From the NCBI RefSeq assembly GCF_003367355.1, contig NZ_CP031413.1:1344921-1408920 (forward strand): a stretch of 64,000 nucleotides of DNA, given 5' to 3'. Source of the DNA: Lysobacter sp. TY2-98. GTDB lineage: Bacteria; Pseudomonadota; Gammaproteobacteria; Xanthomonadales; Xanthomonadaceae. Both the position numbers and the translations under genes were made by a program. Within the stretch, counting starts at the first letter, position 1, and every line of letters begins with the position of its first letter. Of this stretch, positions 37,269-47,112 are shown one piece after another. The notes beneath the pieces are model-generated. The model had not been told where the DNA came from, did no database searches, and worked only from the letters and a program-made list of their open reading frames with translations.

Positions 37269-38090
37269 TCAGGCGTAGCCGTGCTCGGGCGCGGGGAACG
37301 TTCCCTCGCGCACTTCACGCACGTAGGCTTCGAACGCGCCGGAAATGCTGCCCCCCGTCGCGAGGAAATCCTTGACGAAGCGCGGCGAGCGACCGTGACG
37401 CAGGCCCAGCATGTCGTGCATTACCAGCACTTGCCCCGTGCAGTCTGGACCTGCGCCGATGCCGATGGTGGGAATAGAAACGGCGGCGGTGATACGCGCG
37501 GCGAGCGCACTCGGCACACACTCGAGCACCAGCATGGTCGCACCTGCAGCCTCGACCGCCTGCGCGTCGGCCAGCAGGCGCCCCGCGGCCTCGTCGTCGC
37601 GCCCCTGCACCTTGTAACCGCCCAGGCGCAGCACCGACTGCGGCGTCAGCCCCAGATGCGCACACACGGGAATCTCGCGCTCGACGAGGTGACGGATGAC
37701 ATCGAGCTTGAAGCCCGCACCTTCGATCTTGACCATCGATGCGCCCGCTTGGAGGAAACGCGTGGCGGCGTCGAGCGCAGCTTCCCTGGTCGCGTCCGAT
37801 TGGAACGGCATGTCCGCGATCAGGAACGCGCGACGCAGCCCGCGAGCGACACAGCCGACGTGATATTCGATCGCGCGCACCGACACCGGGATCGTGCTGC
37901 GCCGGCCCTGCACCACCATGCCCAGCGAGTCGCCGACCAGCACCGTGTCGACGCCCGCGGCGTCGATCGCGCGTGCGAAGCCGGCGTCGTAACAGGTGAG
38001 CATCGTCAGCCGACGGCCTTCATGACGCGCCTGCAGCAGCTGCGGGAGGGTGACGGGCGACGTCGTGTCGCCGGCGGCGTTTGCGTACAT
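37269..38090 (-). CDS. panB: 3-methyl-2-oxobutanoate hydroxymethyltransferase
   Basis: First committed step to pantoate, adding a hydroxymethyl group from methylene-THF to ketoisovalerate. The 273-residue TIM-barrel protein has [27 protein letters not shown], the [18 protein letters not shown] region, VKIEGAG and [21 protein letters not shown]. It starts four bases after the folK stop. Confidence 0.96.
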   Translation of the reverse strand: MYANAAGDTTSPVTLPQLLQARHEGRRLTMLTCYDAGFARAIDAAGVDTVLVGDSLGMVVQGRRSTIPVSVRAIEYHVGCVARGLRRAFLIADMPFQSDATREAALDAATRFLQAGASMVKIEGAGFKLDVIRHLVEREIPVCAHLGLTPQSVLRLGGYKVQGRDDEAAGRLLADAQAVEAAGATMLVLECVPSALAARITAAVSIPTIGIGAGPDCTGQVLVMHDMLGLRHGRSPRFVKDFLATGGSISGAFEAYVREVREGTFPAPEHGYA

Positions 38091-38094
38091 GGGC

Positions 38095-38589
38095 CTAGCG
38101 TAGCGCTTGGATGTCGCCGCTCGCCACGCGTTCGCGCAACGCTACGACCGGCCCGTGGCCCGGGACGTGCTTCGATGGTGCGACCTCGGCCAGCGGCACC
38201 AGCACGAACGCCCGTTCGTGAAGATGCGGATGCGGGACGCGCAGGCCCGGCTCTTCGATGATCGCGTCGCCGTACAGCAGCACGTCGAGGTCGAGAACGC
38301 GCGGCCCCCAGCGCTCGCCGGCGCGGCGGTCGCGGCCCGCCTCGCGCTCGACCGCAAGCAGCGCCTCGAGCAGCGGCAGCGGCCCCAGCGTGGTGGCGAT
38401 CTCCGCGACCGCATTGATGAAGTCCGGCTGCTCGGTCACGCCCCAGGCGGGCGTGCGGTAGAGGCTGGAGCGCGCGATGACGCGGATGCCGGCCTGCTGG
38501 TCGAGGCGATCGAACGCACGTTCGACGGCGGCCGCGGCATCACCGATGTTTGCGCCGAGGCCGATGTAGGCCTCGACCGGCGTGTTCAC
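38095..38589 (-). CDS. folK: 6-hydroxymethyl-7,8-dihydropterin pyrophosphokinase
   Basis: Pyrophosphoryl transfer step of folate synthesis. The 164-residue protein has [12 protein letters not shown] at the start, [18 protein letters not shown] and [10 protein letters not shown], the HPPK signature. The start is GTG, overlapping the pcnB stop by four bases (GTGA), which fixes the start. Confidence 0.95.
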   Translation of the reverse strand: MNTPVEAYIGLGANIGDAAAAVERAFDRLDQQAGIRVIARSSLYRTPAWGVTEQPDFINAVAEIATTLGPLPLLEALLAVEREAGRDRRAGERWGPRVLDLDVLLYGDAIIEEPGLRVPHPHLHERAFVLVPLAEVAPSKHVPGHGPVVALRERVASGDIQALR

Positions 38590-39902
38590 TCCGCGCCGCC
38601 GGTCGCGCGACGACGGCGACGGCGGCGACGGGGCCGATCGCCCGTCTCCGCTTCGGGCGCAACGGCTTCGGCGCTGTCCACGGCAGCGTCGGGATGATGT
38701 TGCGCTTCGCGCCAGAACTCGACGTCACCGCGATGCTCGTCCGACGCGGTGAGCCGCAGGACGAGAAAGTCGTACGCCGCGCGGAAGCGCGGATGCGACA
38801 GCAGGCGGAACACGCGACGGCGCTGGCGCTGCGAGAAGCGCGTCTGCAGCAGCCAGATCTCCTGCATCGGCAGCGAGAAGCGGCGCGGCAACGCGATGAC
38901 GTCCATCTGGTGCAGCGTCACGCGGTCGGCAGCGCGCTGCTGCGCTTCGGGTGCATTCACGCCGTCTGCCTGCAGACGCGCGAGTGCACGGCAGTACGCG
39001 GGCCACATCAGCAGCGCGAACAGGAACGCCGGCGACACCGGCTCGTCGGCAGCGACGCGCGCATCGGTATCGGCCAGACCCTTCAGCACCATGCGACGCA
39101 GCGCGCCGCTGCGGTTCGAACGTAGCGCCGCGGCGGCTTCGGGGAACAGCACCGGCAGCAGCTCGTGCGTTTCGAGGCCGAGGAAACTCTGCACGGCATG
39201 GCCGGACAGGAACAGCTTCAGGCACTCCTCGAACAGGCGCGCCGGTGCGGCTTCGCGGAGCAGCGATGCGAGGCGGGGAATCGGCTCGGCGGTGGCGGCG
39301 TCGATCGTGAAATCGAGCTTCGCCGACAGACGCACGGCGCGCAGCATGCGCACCGGATCCTCGCGATAGCGACGCTCGGGATCACCGATCAGCCTGAGCA
39401 CGCGCGCCTGCACGTCCTGGAAGCCGCCGACATAGTCGCGAATCGAGAAGTCCTCGATCGAGTAGTACAGCGCGTTCGCGGTGAAGTCGCGACGCACCGC
39501 GTCTTCCTCGATCGTGCCGAAGATGTTGTCGCGCACGACCTGCTCGACTTCGTGCGCTTCGACGTCTTCATCGACCGGCTGGTTGGCGCGGAACGTGGCG
39601 ACTTCGATGATCTCGCGACCGAACACGACATGCGCAAGACGGAAGCGACGACCGATCAGGCGGCAGTTGCGGAAGAGACCGCGCACCTGCTCCGGCGTCG
39701 CATCGGTAGCGATGTCGAAATCCTTCGGATGCCCCCCGACGAGCGCATCGCGCACGGCGCCGCCGACAAGGTACGCACCAAAGCCCGCCTCGCGCAGCCG
39801 GTACAGCACACGCAGCGCATTGGGGCTGATGTCGCGACGCGAAACATTGTGCGAATCGCGCGGAATGATCGTCAAGGAGGCGGCGTGGAAATCGTCGGTC
39901 AT
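38586..39902 (-). CDS. pcnB: Poly(A) polymerase I
   Basis: Adds poly(A) tails that promote RNA decay. From the ATG at 39902 the product is 438 residues with the class II nucleotidyltransferase motif LVGGAVRDALVGG, the catalytic Asp62 and Asp64 (KDFDIATDA), RRDFTANALYY and a C-terminal Arg-rich tail (RRRRRRRR) that probably binds RNA. An ATG at 39938 would add a non-conserved MGATSTSRRRPL. A separate CCA-adding enzyme is not in the window. It heads the operon that runs to pgi. Confidence 0.92.
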   Translation of the reverse strand: MTDDFHAASLTIIPRDSHNVSRRDISPNALRVLYRLREAGFGAYLVGGAVRDALVGGHPKDFDIATDATPEQVRGLFRNCRLIGRRFRLAHVVFGREIIEVATFRANQPVDEDVEAHEVEQVVRDNIFGTIEEDAVRRDFTANALYYSIEDFSIRDYVGGFQDVQARVLRLIGDPERRYREDPVRMLRAVRLSAKLDFTIDAATAEPIPRLASLLREAAPARLFEECLKLFLSGHAVQSFLGLETHELLPVLFPEAAAALRSNRSGALRRMVLKGLADTDARVAADEPVSPAFLFALLMWPAYCRALARLQADGVNAPEAQQRAADRVTLHQMDVIALPRRFSLPMQEIWLLQTRFSQRQRRRVFRLLSHPRFRAAYDFLVLRLTASDEHRGDVEFWREAQHHPDAAVDSAEAVAPEAETGDRPRRRRRRRRATGGAE

Positions 39903-39937
39903 CAGCGGGCGGCGCCGCGAAGTGGAGGTAGCGCCCA

Positions 39938-39968
39938 TTGCCGCAGGACAGTGAGCCCGCCTATACTA
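39938..39968 (+). promoter_or_regulatory. Likely promoter of tRNA-Glu
   Basis: TTGCCG (39938-39943) and TATACT (39963-39968) are separated by 19 bases, slightly long. The expected transcription start is about 33 bases before the tRNA. It overlaps the alternative upstream start of pcnB on the other strand. Confidence 0.45.
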
Positions 39969-40007
39969 CCAGCCGCGCTGGACGGAGCTTCCGGCGTATT
40001 CCTCTTG

Positions 40008-40082
40008 CTCCCTTCGTCTAGAGGCCTAGGACGTGGCCCTCTCAAGGCTAAAACACGGGTTCGAATCCCGTAGGGAGCGCCA
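40008..40082 (+). tRNA. tRNA-Glu (anticodon CTC)
   Basis: GCTCCCT (40008-40014) pairs with AGGGAGC (40072-40078); the anticodon loop is CTCTCAA, giving CTC for the Glu codon GAG. The T arm carries GGTTCGAATCC, and G plus CCA (40079-40082) is encoded. Cloverleaf arms are complete. Confidence 0.96.
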
Positions 40083-40202
40083 TACACGGCCCGGCGCAGC
40101 GTGATCATTGCGACAGGCAATACCGGCAACCCGTGCAGCGATGCACGGGTTGTTTCGTTTCAGGCGGCGTAAGATCGGCCGCGTTCCCTGGAAGCCATCA
40201 CC

Positions 40203-40526
40203 ATGCCCTTCGTCGTCACCGAGAACTGCATCAAGTGCAAATACACCGACTGCGTCGAAGTGTGTCCGGTCGATTGTTTCCGTGAAGGGCCGAACTTCCT
40301 CGTGATCGATCCGGACGAATGCATCGACTGCACGCTGTGCGAGCCCGAGTGCCCCATCAACGCGATCTATCCGGAAGACGACGTGCCGGCCGGACAGGAA
40401 CATTTCACTGCGCTCAACGCGGAGCTGTCGAAGGCGTGGCCGGCGATCACCGCACGCAAGGACGGGCTGCCGGACGCCAAGGACTGGGAAGGCGTGCCGA
40501 ACAAGCTGCCGATGCTCGAACGCTGA
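40203..40526 (+). CDS. fdxA: Seven-iron ferredoxin FdxA
   Basis: A 107-residue ferredoxin with two N-terminal clusters: the [14 protein letters not shown] pattern, which fits a 3Fe-4S/4Fe-4S pair with one ligand altered, and [12 protein letters not shown]. The C-terminal extension ([13 protein letters not shown]...[14 protein letters not shown]) is typical of FdxA from proteobacteria. Acts as a low-potential electron carrier in the cytoplasm. It stands alone after tRNA-Glu and ends at a terminator. Confidence 0.95.
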   Translation: MPFVVTENCIKCKYTDCVEVCPVDCFREGPNFLVIDPDECIDCTLCEPECPINAIYPEDDVPAGQEHFTALNAELSKAWPAITARKDGLPDAKDWEGVPNKLPMLER

Positions 40527-40550
40527 TCGAAGCATCCTCGCGAAACGGAA

Positions 40551-40577
40551 ACGGGCGCCCGAAGGCGCCCGTTTTTG
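40551..40577. terminator. Bidirectional intrinsic terminator
   Basis: ACGGGCGCC (40551-40559), CGAA loop and GGCGCCCGT (40564-40572) with T5 on the right, and a GAAACGGAA flank that reads as a T-rich tract on the minus strand. Serves fdxA and the convergent bamC. Confidence 0.88.
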
Positions 40578-40593
40578 TATCCGGCGTTCGGGA

Positions 40594-41091
40594 TCAGCGC
40601 GCGAGTGCGGTCTTCAGTGCATCGATCAGGCGACGCGCGGCTTCGCCCGTGGCGGGCAGACCGCGCGGATCGACCGCCGACACGTACGTCGTGCCGTTCT
40701 CGCCCGCCGCAACGCGCACGAGGAAATTCGAACCGCTGTAGTCGACGTCGTACGCACCGATGAGCGGCGCGCGATTGGCGATCGTCAGGCCGGTAATGCC
40801 ACCGAGCGCGGTGCCGACGCGTGCGTACACGTCGTCCTTGCCGCCCTGCACGGTGAAGCCCAGCGCCGACGACTGGGCCGCGGCCTGCTGCGTGCCCGAT
40901 GCCGTCGCGCTCGTTGCGTTCGGTGTGGTGGCCGAGGCGTCGAGATCCGGCGGCACTTCCAGCGGGCGCGATTCGGCGGGGCCGGCGTAGAGCTTGTTGC
41001 CGCCGCGATGGAACCAGCTGCAGCCCGAGGCGGTGGCGACGATCACGACGGCCAGCAGCGACGTGCGGGCAAGAGGGGACAGCTTGGACAT
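40594..41091 (-). CDS. bamC: Outer membrane assembly lipoprotein BamC (short form)
   Basis: Lipoprotein component of the beta-barrel assembly machinery. The 165-residue product from ATG 41091 has a lipobox ASGC with Cys24 and the unstructured Bam-binding segment KLYAGPAESRPLEVPPDLD, followed by a single helix-grip-like domain. E. coli BamC has two such domains and about 344 residues, so this is a reduced form. GGAG eight bases upstream supports the start. It is 13 bases downstream of dapA, the same pairing as dapA-nlpB in E. coli. Confidence 0.85.
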   Translation of the reverse strand: MSKLSPLARTSLLAVVIVATASGCSWFHRGGNKLYAGPAESRPLEVPPDLDASATTPNATSATASGTQQAAAQSSALGFTVQGGKDDVYARVGTALGGITGLTIANRAPLIGAYDVDYSGSNFLVRVAAGENGTTYVSAVDPRGLPATGEAARRLIDALKTALAR

Positions 41092-41104
41092 GAAGGCTCC
41101 GGGT

Positions 41105-42007
41105 TCAGGCCGCGACGGCGTCGCGGCAGGCGGTTTCGAGCTGCTGGACGACACCGGCGAATCGCGTCGCGGCATCGGCATGGGTCGCGGACAGATCCGT
41201 CAGCGGCAGGCGCAGGCCATGGCCGATGCCGAGGCGCGAGAGGATCGCCTTCACCGGAATCGGGTTCGGCTCCACGCCGATGAAATCGTAGAGGTCGACG
41301 AGCTGCGCATCGATCTCGTTCGTGCGCGCATCGCGCGAGCGCGCGGCATCGCACAGACGGCGGAACATACCCGGCACGACGTTCGACACGACGGAAATGA
41401 CACCGTCGGCGCCTTGCAGCATGGCGCGCGCGGCGGTCGGGTCGTCGCCGCTCAGCACGGCGAAGCCGTCATCGCGCAGTGCGAGCAAGGCCGTCATGCG
41501 CTCGGGCTCGCTCTTGGCTTCCTTGATGCCGACGATGCGCGGATGGCCGGCCAGCTCGGCGACCGTCTCCGGCAGCATGTCGCAGCCAGTGCGGCCCGGG
41601 ACGTTGTAGAGGATCACCGGCAGCGCGGCATCGTTGGCGAGTGCACGGTAGTGCGCGACCAGGCCGGCCTGCGTCGGACGCACGTAAGGCGGCGTCACCA
41701 CCAGCGCCATGTCCGCGCCGAGCGCGGCCGCGCGGCGGGTCAGCTCGATGGTTTTGAGCGTGTTCGACAGGCCGGTGCCGGCGATGACCGGGATTCGGCC
41801 GCCGACCGCCTCCACCGCAGTACGCAGCAAAAGGTCGTACTCGGGGTCCAGCAGGGCCGCGGCCTCGCCGGTCGAGCCGGCCACGACGACCGCCTGGGTG
41901 CCGGCGTCCAGCTGCATGCGCAGCAGCCGCTGCCAGGCGTCGAGATCGAGTTCGCCGGACGCGTCGAAGGGCGTGGCCAGCGCGGTGATGCTGCCGCTCA
42001 GTCGCAA
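41105..42007 (-). CDS. dapA: 4-hydroxy-tetrahydrodipicolinate synthase
   Basis: Condenses pyruvate and aspartate semialdehyde in the lysine/diaminopimelate pathway. The 300-residue TIM-barrel has the Schiff-base Lys162 in IVGIKEAKS, Tyr134 in [11 protein letters not shown] and GSTGEAA near 45. The N-terminus [17 protein letters not shown] is standard. Divergent from gcvR, forming a gene order (bcp-gcvR-dapA-bamC) conserved with E. coli. Confidence 0.96.
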   Translation of the reverse strand: MRLSGSITALATPFDASGELDLDAWQRLLRMQLDAGTQAVVVAGSTGEAAALLDPEYDLLLRTAVEAVGGRIPVIAGTGLSNTLKTIELTRRAAALGADMALVVTPPYVRPTQAGLVAHYRALANDAALPVILYNVPGRTGCDMLPETVAELAGHPRIVGIKEAKSEPERMTALLALRDDGFAVLSGDDPTAARAMLQGADGVISVVSNVVPGMFRRLCDAARSRDARTNEIDAQLVDLYDFIGVEPNPIPVKAILSRLGIGHGLRLPLTDLSATHADAATRFAGVVQQLETACRDAVAA

Positions 42008-42072
42008 GGAGAGCCTCCGCGGAACGCGGAAAAGTCGGTGGGGACGCGCAGTATGCGCGCCCCGGATGTTAC

Positions 42073-42102
42073 TTGCGGCGAAAAACCGGCGGCAAGTATC
42101 CT
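42073..42102 (+). promoter_or_regulatory. Likely gcvR promoter
   Basis: TTGCGG (42073-42078), 18 bases, TATCCT (42097-42102). A start near 42109 excludes the longer upstream reading of gcvR and supports the TTG at 42175. Confidence 0.5.
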
Positions 42103-42174
42103 GTCGGACCCGCGGATCGCGGCCTTCAGCCGGCGTTTCCGCCGGGCCTCCCCCCTCGAACGCAGGCGACCGCC

Positions 42175-42735
42175 TTGACCGACACCGCCGCCCGGCCGTC
42201 GCCGAACGAAAACTACCTGCTGATCAATGCGTACACGACGCATCCGGCATCGCCGTTGCTCATGGTCACGCGGCGGATCGCCGACAGCGGTTGCAACATG
42301 GTCGACGCACGCCTTTCGACGGTGGGTCGCGACGTCTCCGTTACCGCGCTCGCCGTGGGCTCGTGGGACGCGGTCGCCAAGCTCGAAGCGATGCTCACCC
42401 GCCTGGAGCGCGAGGAAGGCCTGAAGCTGGTGTGGTACCGCACGGGCTCCAAGCCGGTGCAGTCGAACCTGTTGCCGTACGTGGTCGAGGTCGTCGCCGC
42501 CGACAAGCCGGGCATCCTGTTCCAGCTCGCCGACTTCTTCGACCGCCAGGGCATCACCATCGAGACGCTGCACTGCTCGCGCTATCGCGCCATGCAGACC
42601 GGCGCGGACATGTTCTCGGCGCAGCTCACCATCGGCGTGCCGTCCAGCATGCACATCGCCGCCCTGCGCGATGACTTCCTCGAGTTCTGCGATCACCTGA
42701 ACCTCGACGCGATCATGGACCCGATGAAGTTCTGA
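42175..42735 (+). CDS. gcvR: Glycine cleavage system transcriptional repressor GcvR
   Basis: Two ACT domains in tandem (first about residues 12-90, second about 100-180). GcvR represses gcv genes by binding GcvA and senses glycine. The 186-residue product begins with TTG at 42175; [22 protein letters not shown] matches the usual N-terminus and upstream in-frame sequence looks non-coding. Eight bases separate it from bcp. Start codon assignment is the main uncertainty. Confidence 0.88.
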   Translation: MTDTAARPSPNENYLLINAYTTHPASPLLMVTRRIADSGCNMVDARLSTVGRDVSVTALAVGSWDAVAKLEAMLTRLEREEGLKLVWYRTGSKPVQSNLLPYVVEVVAADKPGILFQLADFFDRQGITIETLHCSRYRAMQTGADMFSAQLTIGVPSSMHIAALRDDFLEFCDHLNLDAIMDPMKF

Positions 42736-42743
42736 GGCGCGAC

Positions 42744-43217
42744 ATGGCGATCGACATCGGCGACACCGTTCCGGATCTCCCGCTCGCGCTGTCGAGTGAC
42801 ATCACGCGCAAATTGTCGGACTACCGCGGCCACTGGCTGGTGCTCTACTTCTATCCGAAGGACAGCACGCCCGGCTGTACAACCGAAGGCATCGACTTCA
42901 ATTCGCTGCTCGACCAGTTCAAGCGCGCCGATGCCACGGTCATCGGCGTTTCGCGCGACTCCGTGAAGTCGCACAAGAACTTCTGCGCCAAGCAGGGGTT
43001 TCGTTTCGACCTCGCCAGCGATGCCGACAGTGCGATCTGCGACGCCTTCGACGTCATCAAGCCCAAGAAGCTTTACGGCCGCGACTACGTGGGCATCGAG
43101 CGCAGCACGTTCCTGATCGATCCGAAGGGTCGCGTGGCCCACGTCTGGCGACCGGTGAAGGTCCCAGGGCACGCCGACGCCGTGCTGGCGAAGCTCCGCG
43201 AGCTCCAGGTCGCCTGA
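42744..43217 (+). CDS. bcp: Thioredoxin-dependent peroxiredoxin (BCP type)
   Basis: Reduces peroxides. The 157-residue protein has the peroxidatic Cys45 in STPGCTTEG and the thioredoxin-fold Pro and Arg positions. The resolving Cys five residues later in E. coli BCP is replaced here (sequence TEGID), so the partner is either Cys81 or Cys99 or the protein works in one-Cys mode. GAGGCGAC precedes the ATG. Downstream of gcvR. Confidence 0.93.
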   Translation: MAIDIGDTVPDLPLALSSDITRKLSDYRGHWLVLYFYPKDSTPGCTTEGIDFNSLLDQFKRADATVIGVSRDSVKSHKNFCAKQGFRFDLASDADSAICDAFDVIKPKKLYGRDYVGIERSTFLIDPKGRVAHVWRPVKVPGHADAVLAKLRELQVA

Positions 43218-43294
43218 CCCGCTTCCAACCGTCACCTGCGCGGCGCTAAGGTGGAGCCGTCCGCGCGCGACCCGCGCGCATCACGGAGCGGCAG

Positions 43295-44688
43295 ATGACG
43301 GCAGGCAAGCGGATCTACGTGCTGGACACCAACGTCCTGATGCACGACCCGACCGCGTTGTTCAGGTTCGAGGAGCACGACGTCTACCTCCCGATGACCG
43401 TCATCGAGGAGTTGGACCGGGGCAAGAAGGGCACCTCCGAAGCCAGCCGTAATGCCCGCCAGGCGAGCCGCTACCTCAACGAGCTAATCCAGTCGCACGG
43501 GCACGAGGCGCTGACGGCGGGCATCCCGCTGATCCAGCCCGAAGGCCTCAACCTGCGCGGCGCGCAGAGCATCGGCCGTCTGCGCTTCCAGACCCAGCCC
43601 GACGAGATCGCGCCGCGCTTCGGCGCGGTGATCCCCGACAACGCCATCCTCGGCGCAGTCGAAACGCTGCAGAGCCGCGAGCCCGGCACGCAGGTCGTGC
43701 TGATCTCGAAGGACATCAACCTCCGCATCAAGGCCGCGATCGCTGGTCTGATGTCGGAGGACTACGAGAACGACCGCGCGCTGTCGGACCTCGACCTGCT
43801 CTACACCGGCGTGACCCCTCTGCCCGAGGACTTCTGGTCGCGGCACGGCAAGGGCATGCGTTCGTGGACCGAGCGTGGCCGTACGTACTACGAAGTCGCG
43901 CGTGTCGAAGGGGACGACTGGTACGGGAACCAGTTCCTGCATCTGCCGGGTGACGAGGACGCGGAGCTGCGCGTCGTCGACGTCGACGAACAACGCGTGC
44001 GTCTGCAGATCGTCGACGACTTCCGCACGCCGCAGCATGCTGTCTGGGGCATTCACGCACGCAACCGGGAGCAGAACTTCGCGCTCAATGCGCTGATGAA
44101 TCCCGAGATCGATTTCGTCTCCCTGCTCGGCACCGCCGGCACCGGCAAGACGCTGCTCGCGCTTGCGGCAGGCCTTGCGCAGACGATGGACCAGCAGATC
44201 TACCGCGAAATCATCATGACTCGCGCGACGGTGAGTGTCGGCGAGGACATCGGCTTCCTGCCAGGCACCGAAGAAGAAAAGATGACGCCGTGGATGGGCG
44301 CGCTTACCGACAACCTCGAAGTGCTGACGAGCAACCAGGAAGGCGGCAGCTGGGGCCGTGCGGCGACGAACGACCTGCTCGCGTCGCGCATCAAGATTCG
44401 CTCGATGAACTTCATGCGCGGCCGCACGTTCCTGTCGCGCTACGTGATCCTCGACGAGGCCCAGAATCTCACGCCCAAGCAGATGAAGACGCTGATCACC
44501 CGCGCCGGCCCGGGCACCAAGATCGTCTGCCTCGGCAACCTCGAGCAGATCGACACGCCCTACCTCACCGAGACGACGTCCGGTCTGACCTACGTGGTCG
44601 ATCGCTTCAAGGAGTGGCCGCACAGCGCGCACATCACCCTGCGTCGCGGTGAGCGTTCGCGCCTCGCCGACTTCGCCTCCGACGTGCT

Positions 44689-44692
<4 letters not shown>
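43295..44692 (+). CDS. PIN-PhoH fusion ATPase
   Basis: A 465-residue protein with an N-terminal PIN-type nuclease domain ([27 protein letters not shown]) and a C-terminal PhoH-like P-loop ATPase with Walker A GTAGTGKT near 279-286 and Walker B VILDEAQN. This YlaK/PhoH2-like architecture suggests an ATP-driven RNA-cleaving or unwinding enzyme; the physiological role is not established. ACGGAG precedes the ATG. The stop overlaps the GTG of thiD. Confidence 0.9.
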
Positions 44693-45479
<787 letters not shown>

Positions 45480-45483
<4 letters not shown>

Positions 45484-46316
45484 CGGTAGAAGCGCGCTGG
45501 ACGCCGGTGGTCGCGGCGGACGGGCACCGCTGGGAAGCGCTGGTCGTGGCCGGTACGAATGTGGACCGATGCATTGTCTGGTTGCCGGCGCTCGGCGTTC
45601 CTGCGCGCAGCTACGAACCATTCGCGCGTGCGCTTGCGGCGCGCGGCATGGCCGTCGTGGTGCACGAATGGCGCGGCTTCGGGAGCAGCTCGCTGCGGGC
45701 GTCGCGGTCGTCGGATTGGGCCTACCGCGAACTGCTCATGCTGGACGTGCCGGCGACGCTCGCGTCTGCTCGCGCGTCGTTCGGTCGCGTGCACGTGCTC
45801 GGCGGCCACAGCCTCGGCGGCCAACTCGCGAGTTGCACGCAGGCGCTCGCCGAAGAGCCCGCGGATGCGCTGTGGCTGGTCGCGAGCGGTTCGCCCTTCT
45901 GGCGCGTGTTTCCGCGGCCGCTGCGCTTCGGCTTGCCCTGGGCGTATCGACTGCTGAACGCTCTGGCGCGCATGTTCGGCGCCCTGCCCGGTCGCCGGAT
46001 CGGATTCGGCGGCAACGAAGCGCGCGGCGTGATCCACGACTGGTCGCGCACCGGGCTTACGGGCCACTACCGTGCACCGCATGTCGGCGACATCGAGCCG
46101 CGGCTCGTACGCGTCACGTCACCATTGCATGGCGTGCTGTTCGCGCGCGACTGGCTCGCGCCTCGATCGTCGCTGGACTATCTGGTCGGCAAAATGCGTC
46201 CGTCGTCAGTCGCCATCACGCAGCTCGACGCCCATGCGCTCGGCACGCACGACGATCATTTCGCATGGATGAAGACGCCGGAGGCGGTCGTCGACGCGCT
46301 ACTCCCCGACGCATAG
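45480..46316 (+). CDS. Alpha/beta hydrolase
   Basis: A 278-residue alpha/beta-fold protein with the nucleophile elbow GHSLGG near 108-113 and a probable catalytic His in THDDHF near the C-terminus. It resembles the uncharacterised predicted hydrolases of the COG4757 type. ATG overlaps the thiD stop (ATGA), so it is cotranscribed with thiD and the PhoH gene. No substrate is suggested by the context. Confidence 0.82.
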
Positions 46317-46408
46317 CGCGGCTGTCCATGGAGCGATGCCTCGCTCGATCGACCGATACGCATCACTCACGTCACGCGGCCACGCGCACTCGGCTGCACA
46401 CCAAACGC

Positions 46409-46442
46409 ACAAACAAAAAGACCGACAGTTTCCTGTCGGTCT
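46409..46442 (-). terminator. Terminator after tRNA-Arg
   Basis: AGACCGACAG pairs with CTGTCGGTCT across a GAAA-type loop (46419-46442); on the minus strand the stem is followed by TTTTTGTTTG. It ends the tRNA-Ser/tRNA-Arg transcript. Confidence 0.85.
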
Positions 46443-46453
46443 CTTAGCTTGTA

Positions 46454-46530
46454 TGGCGCGCCCGGAAGGATTCGAACCTCCGACCCCCAAGTTCGTAGCC
46501 TGGTGCTCTATCCAGCTGAGCTACGGGCGC
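46454..46530 (-). tRNA. tRNA-Arg (anticodon ACG)
   Basis: Acceptor GCGCCCG pairs with CGGGCGC, discriminator G and CCA are encoded; the anticodon loop is CTACGAA, giving ACG for Arg CGN codons. D arm AGCTCAGCTGGATAGAGC and T arm GGTTCGAATCC are complete. 77 bases with CCA. With tRNA-Ser it matches the serV-argV order beside csrA in E. coli. Confidence 0.96.
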
Positions 46531-46633
46531 GTAGTCGAAAAATTATGACGTTCGATCGATTGCTCGTCAACGATTTTTCGAAGTCGATCGCCGATGTTTC
46601 CTGCGATCGTTGCCGCATGCGCGGCGGTACAAC

Positions 46634-46726
46634 TGGCGGAGACGGAGGGATTCGAACCCTCGATGGAGCTTTTGACCCCATACTCCCTTAGCAGGGGAGC
46701 CCCTTCGGCCTCTCGGGCACGTCTCC
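46634..46726 (-). tRNA. tRNA-Ser (anticodon GCT)
   Basis: 93 bases with a long variable arm, acceptor GGAGACG/CGTCTCC, discriminator G and encoded CCA. The anticodon loop CTGCTAA gives GCT for Ser codons AGC/AGT. It lies about 100 bases upstream of tRNA-Arg on the same strand; no gene is seen between them. Confidence 0.96.
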
Positions 46727-46733
46727 GGGTAAT

Positions 46734-46755
46734 GCTCGCAACAGTCGCTGCGAGC
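46734..46755 (-). other. Leader hairpin before tRNA-Ser
   Basis: GCTCGCA (46734-46740) and TGCGAGC (46749-46755) form a 7-bp stem with an 8-base loop, starting almost at the predicted transcription start and ending 8 bases before the tRNA. Without a T tract, it may be a processing or 5'-end structure. Confidence 0.5.
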
Positions 46756-46760
46756 CGGGG

Positions 46761-46789
46761 ATGTTAACGCCCCGACCGCATTGCGGCAA
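46761..46789 (-). promoter_or_regulatory. Promoter of the tRNA-Ser/tRNA-Arg unit
   Basis: On the minus strand TTGCCG (46784-46789), 17 bases, TAACAT (46761-46766). It lies immediately downstream of csrA, so the tRNAs need not depend on csrA read-through. Confidence 0.55.
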
Positions 46790-46792
46790 TCG

Positions 46793-46996
46793 TCAGCCTT
46801 CCGTGCCGTCGTTCGCTTCGTCGCGCGCGTCGCCGCCACGCTGGATGCGCTGATAAATCTCTTCGCGGTGAACCGCGACGTCCTTCGGTGCAGTGATACC
46901 GATTCGCACCTGATTCCCCTTCACGCCGAGCACGGTGACGGACACCGAGTCGCCGATCATCAGGGTTTCGCCGACGCGACGCGTCAGGATGAGCAT
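46793..46996 (-). CDS. csrA: Carbon storage regulator CsrA
   Basis: Homodimeric RNA-binding regulator that blocks translation of mRNAs with GGA motifs. The 67-residue protein has [16 protein letters not shown], the [15 protein letters not shown] core and [25 protein letters not shown], a near-perfect Shine-Dalgarno, stands six bases before the ATG; the GGA in it fits CsrA autoregulation, which is inference. Located after alaS, as in most gammaproteobacteria. Confidence 0.97.
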   Translation of the reverse strand: MLILTRRVGETLMIGDSVSVTVLGVKGNQVRIGITAPKDVAVHREEIYQRIQRGGDARDEANDGTEG

Positions 46997-47112
46997 TACG
47001 ACCTCCTTGATCCGGCATCTCCGCCGGGCGCGCAGCCTCTGCCACGCACAATATTTGGACACAAACGCCCGCCATGTTAGCGAGCGGCCATTTCATGCCG
47101 CAAGGAAGCCGT

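Noticed and set aside
40008..40082. tRNA-Glu as a possible integration site for a mobile element
   Set aside because: No integrase, no repeated tRNA end and only core genes on both sides.
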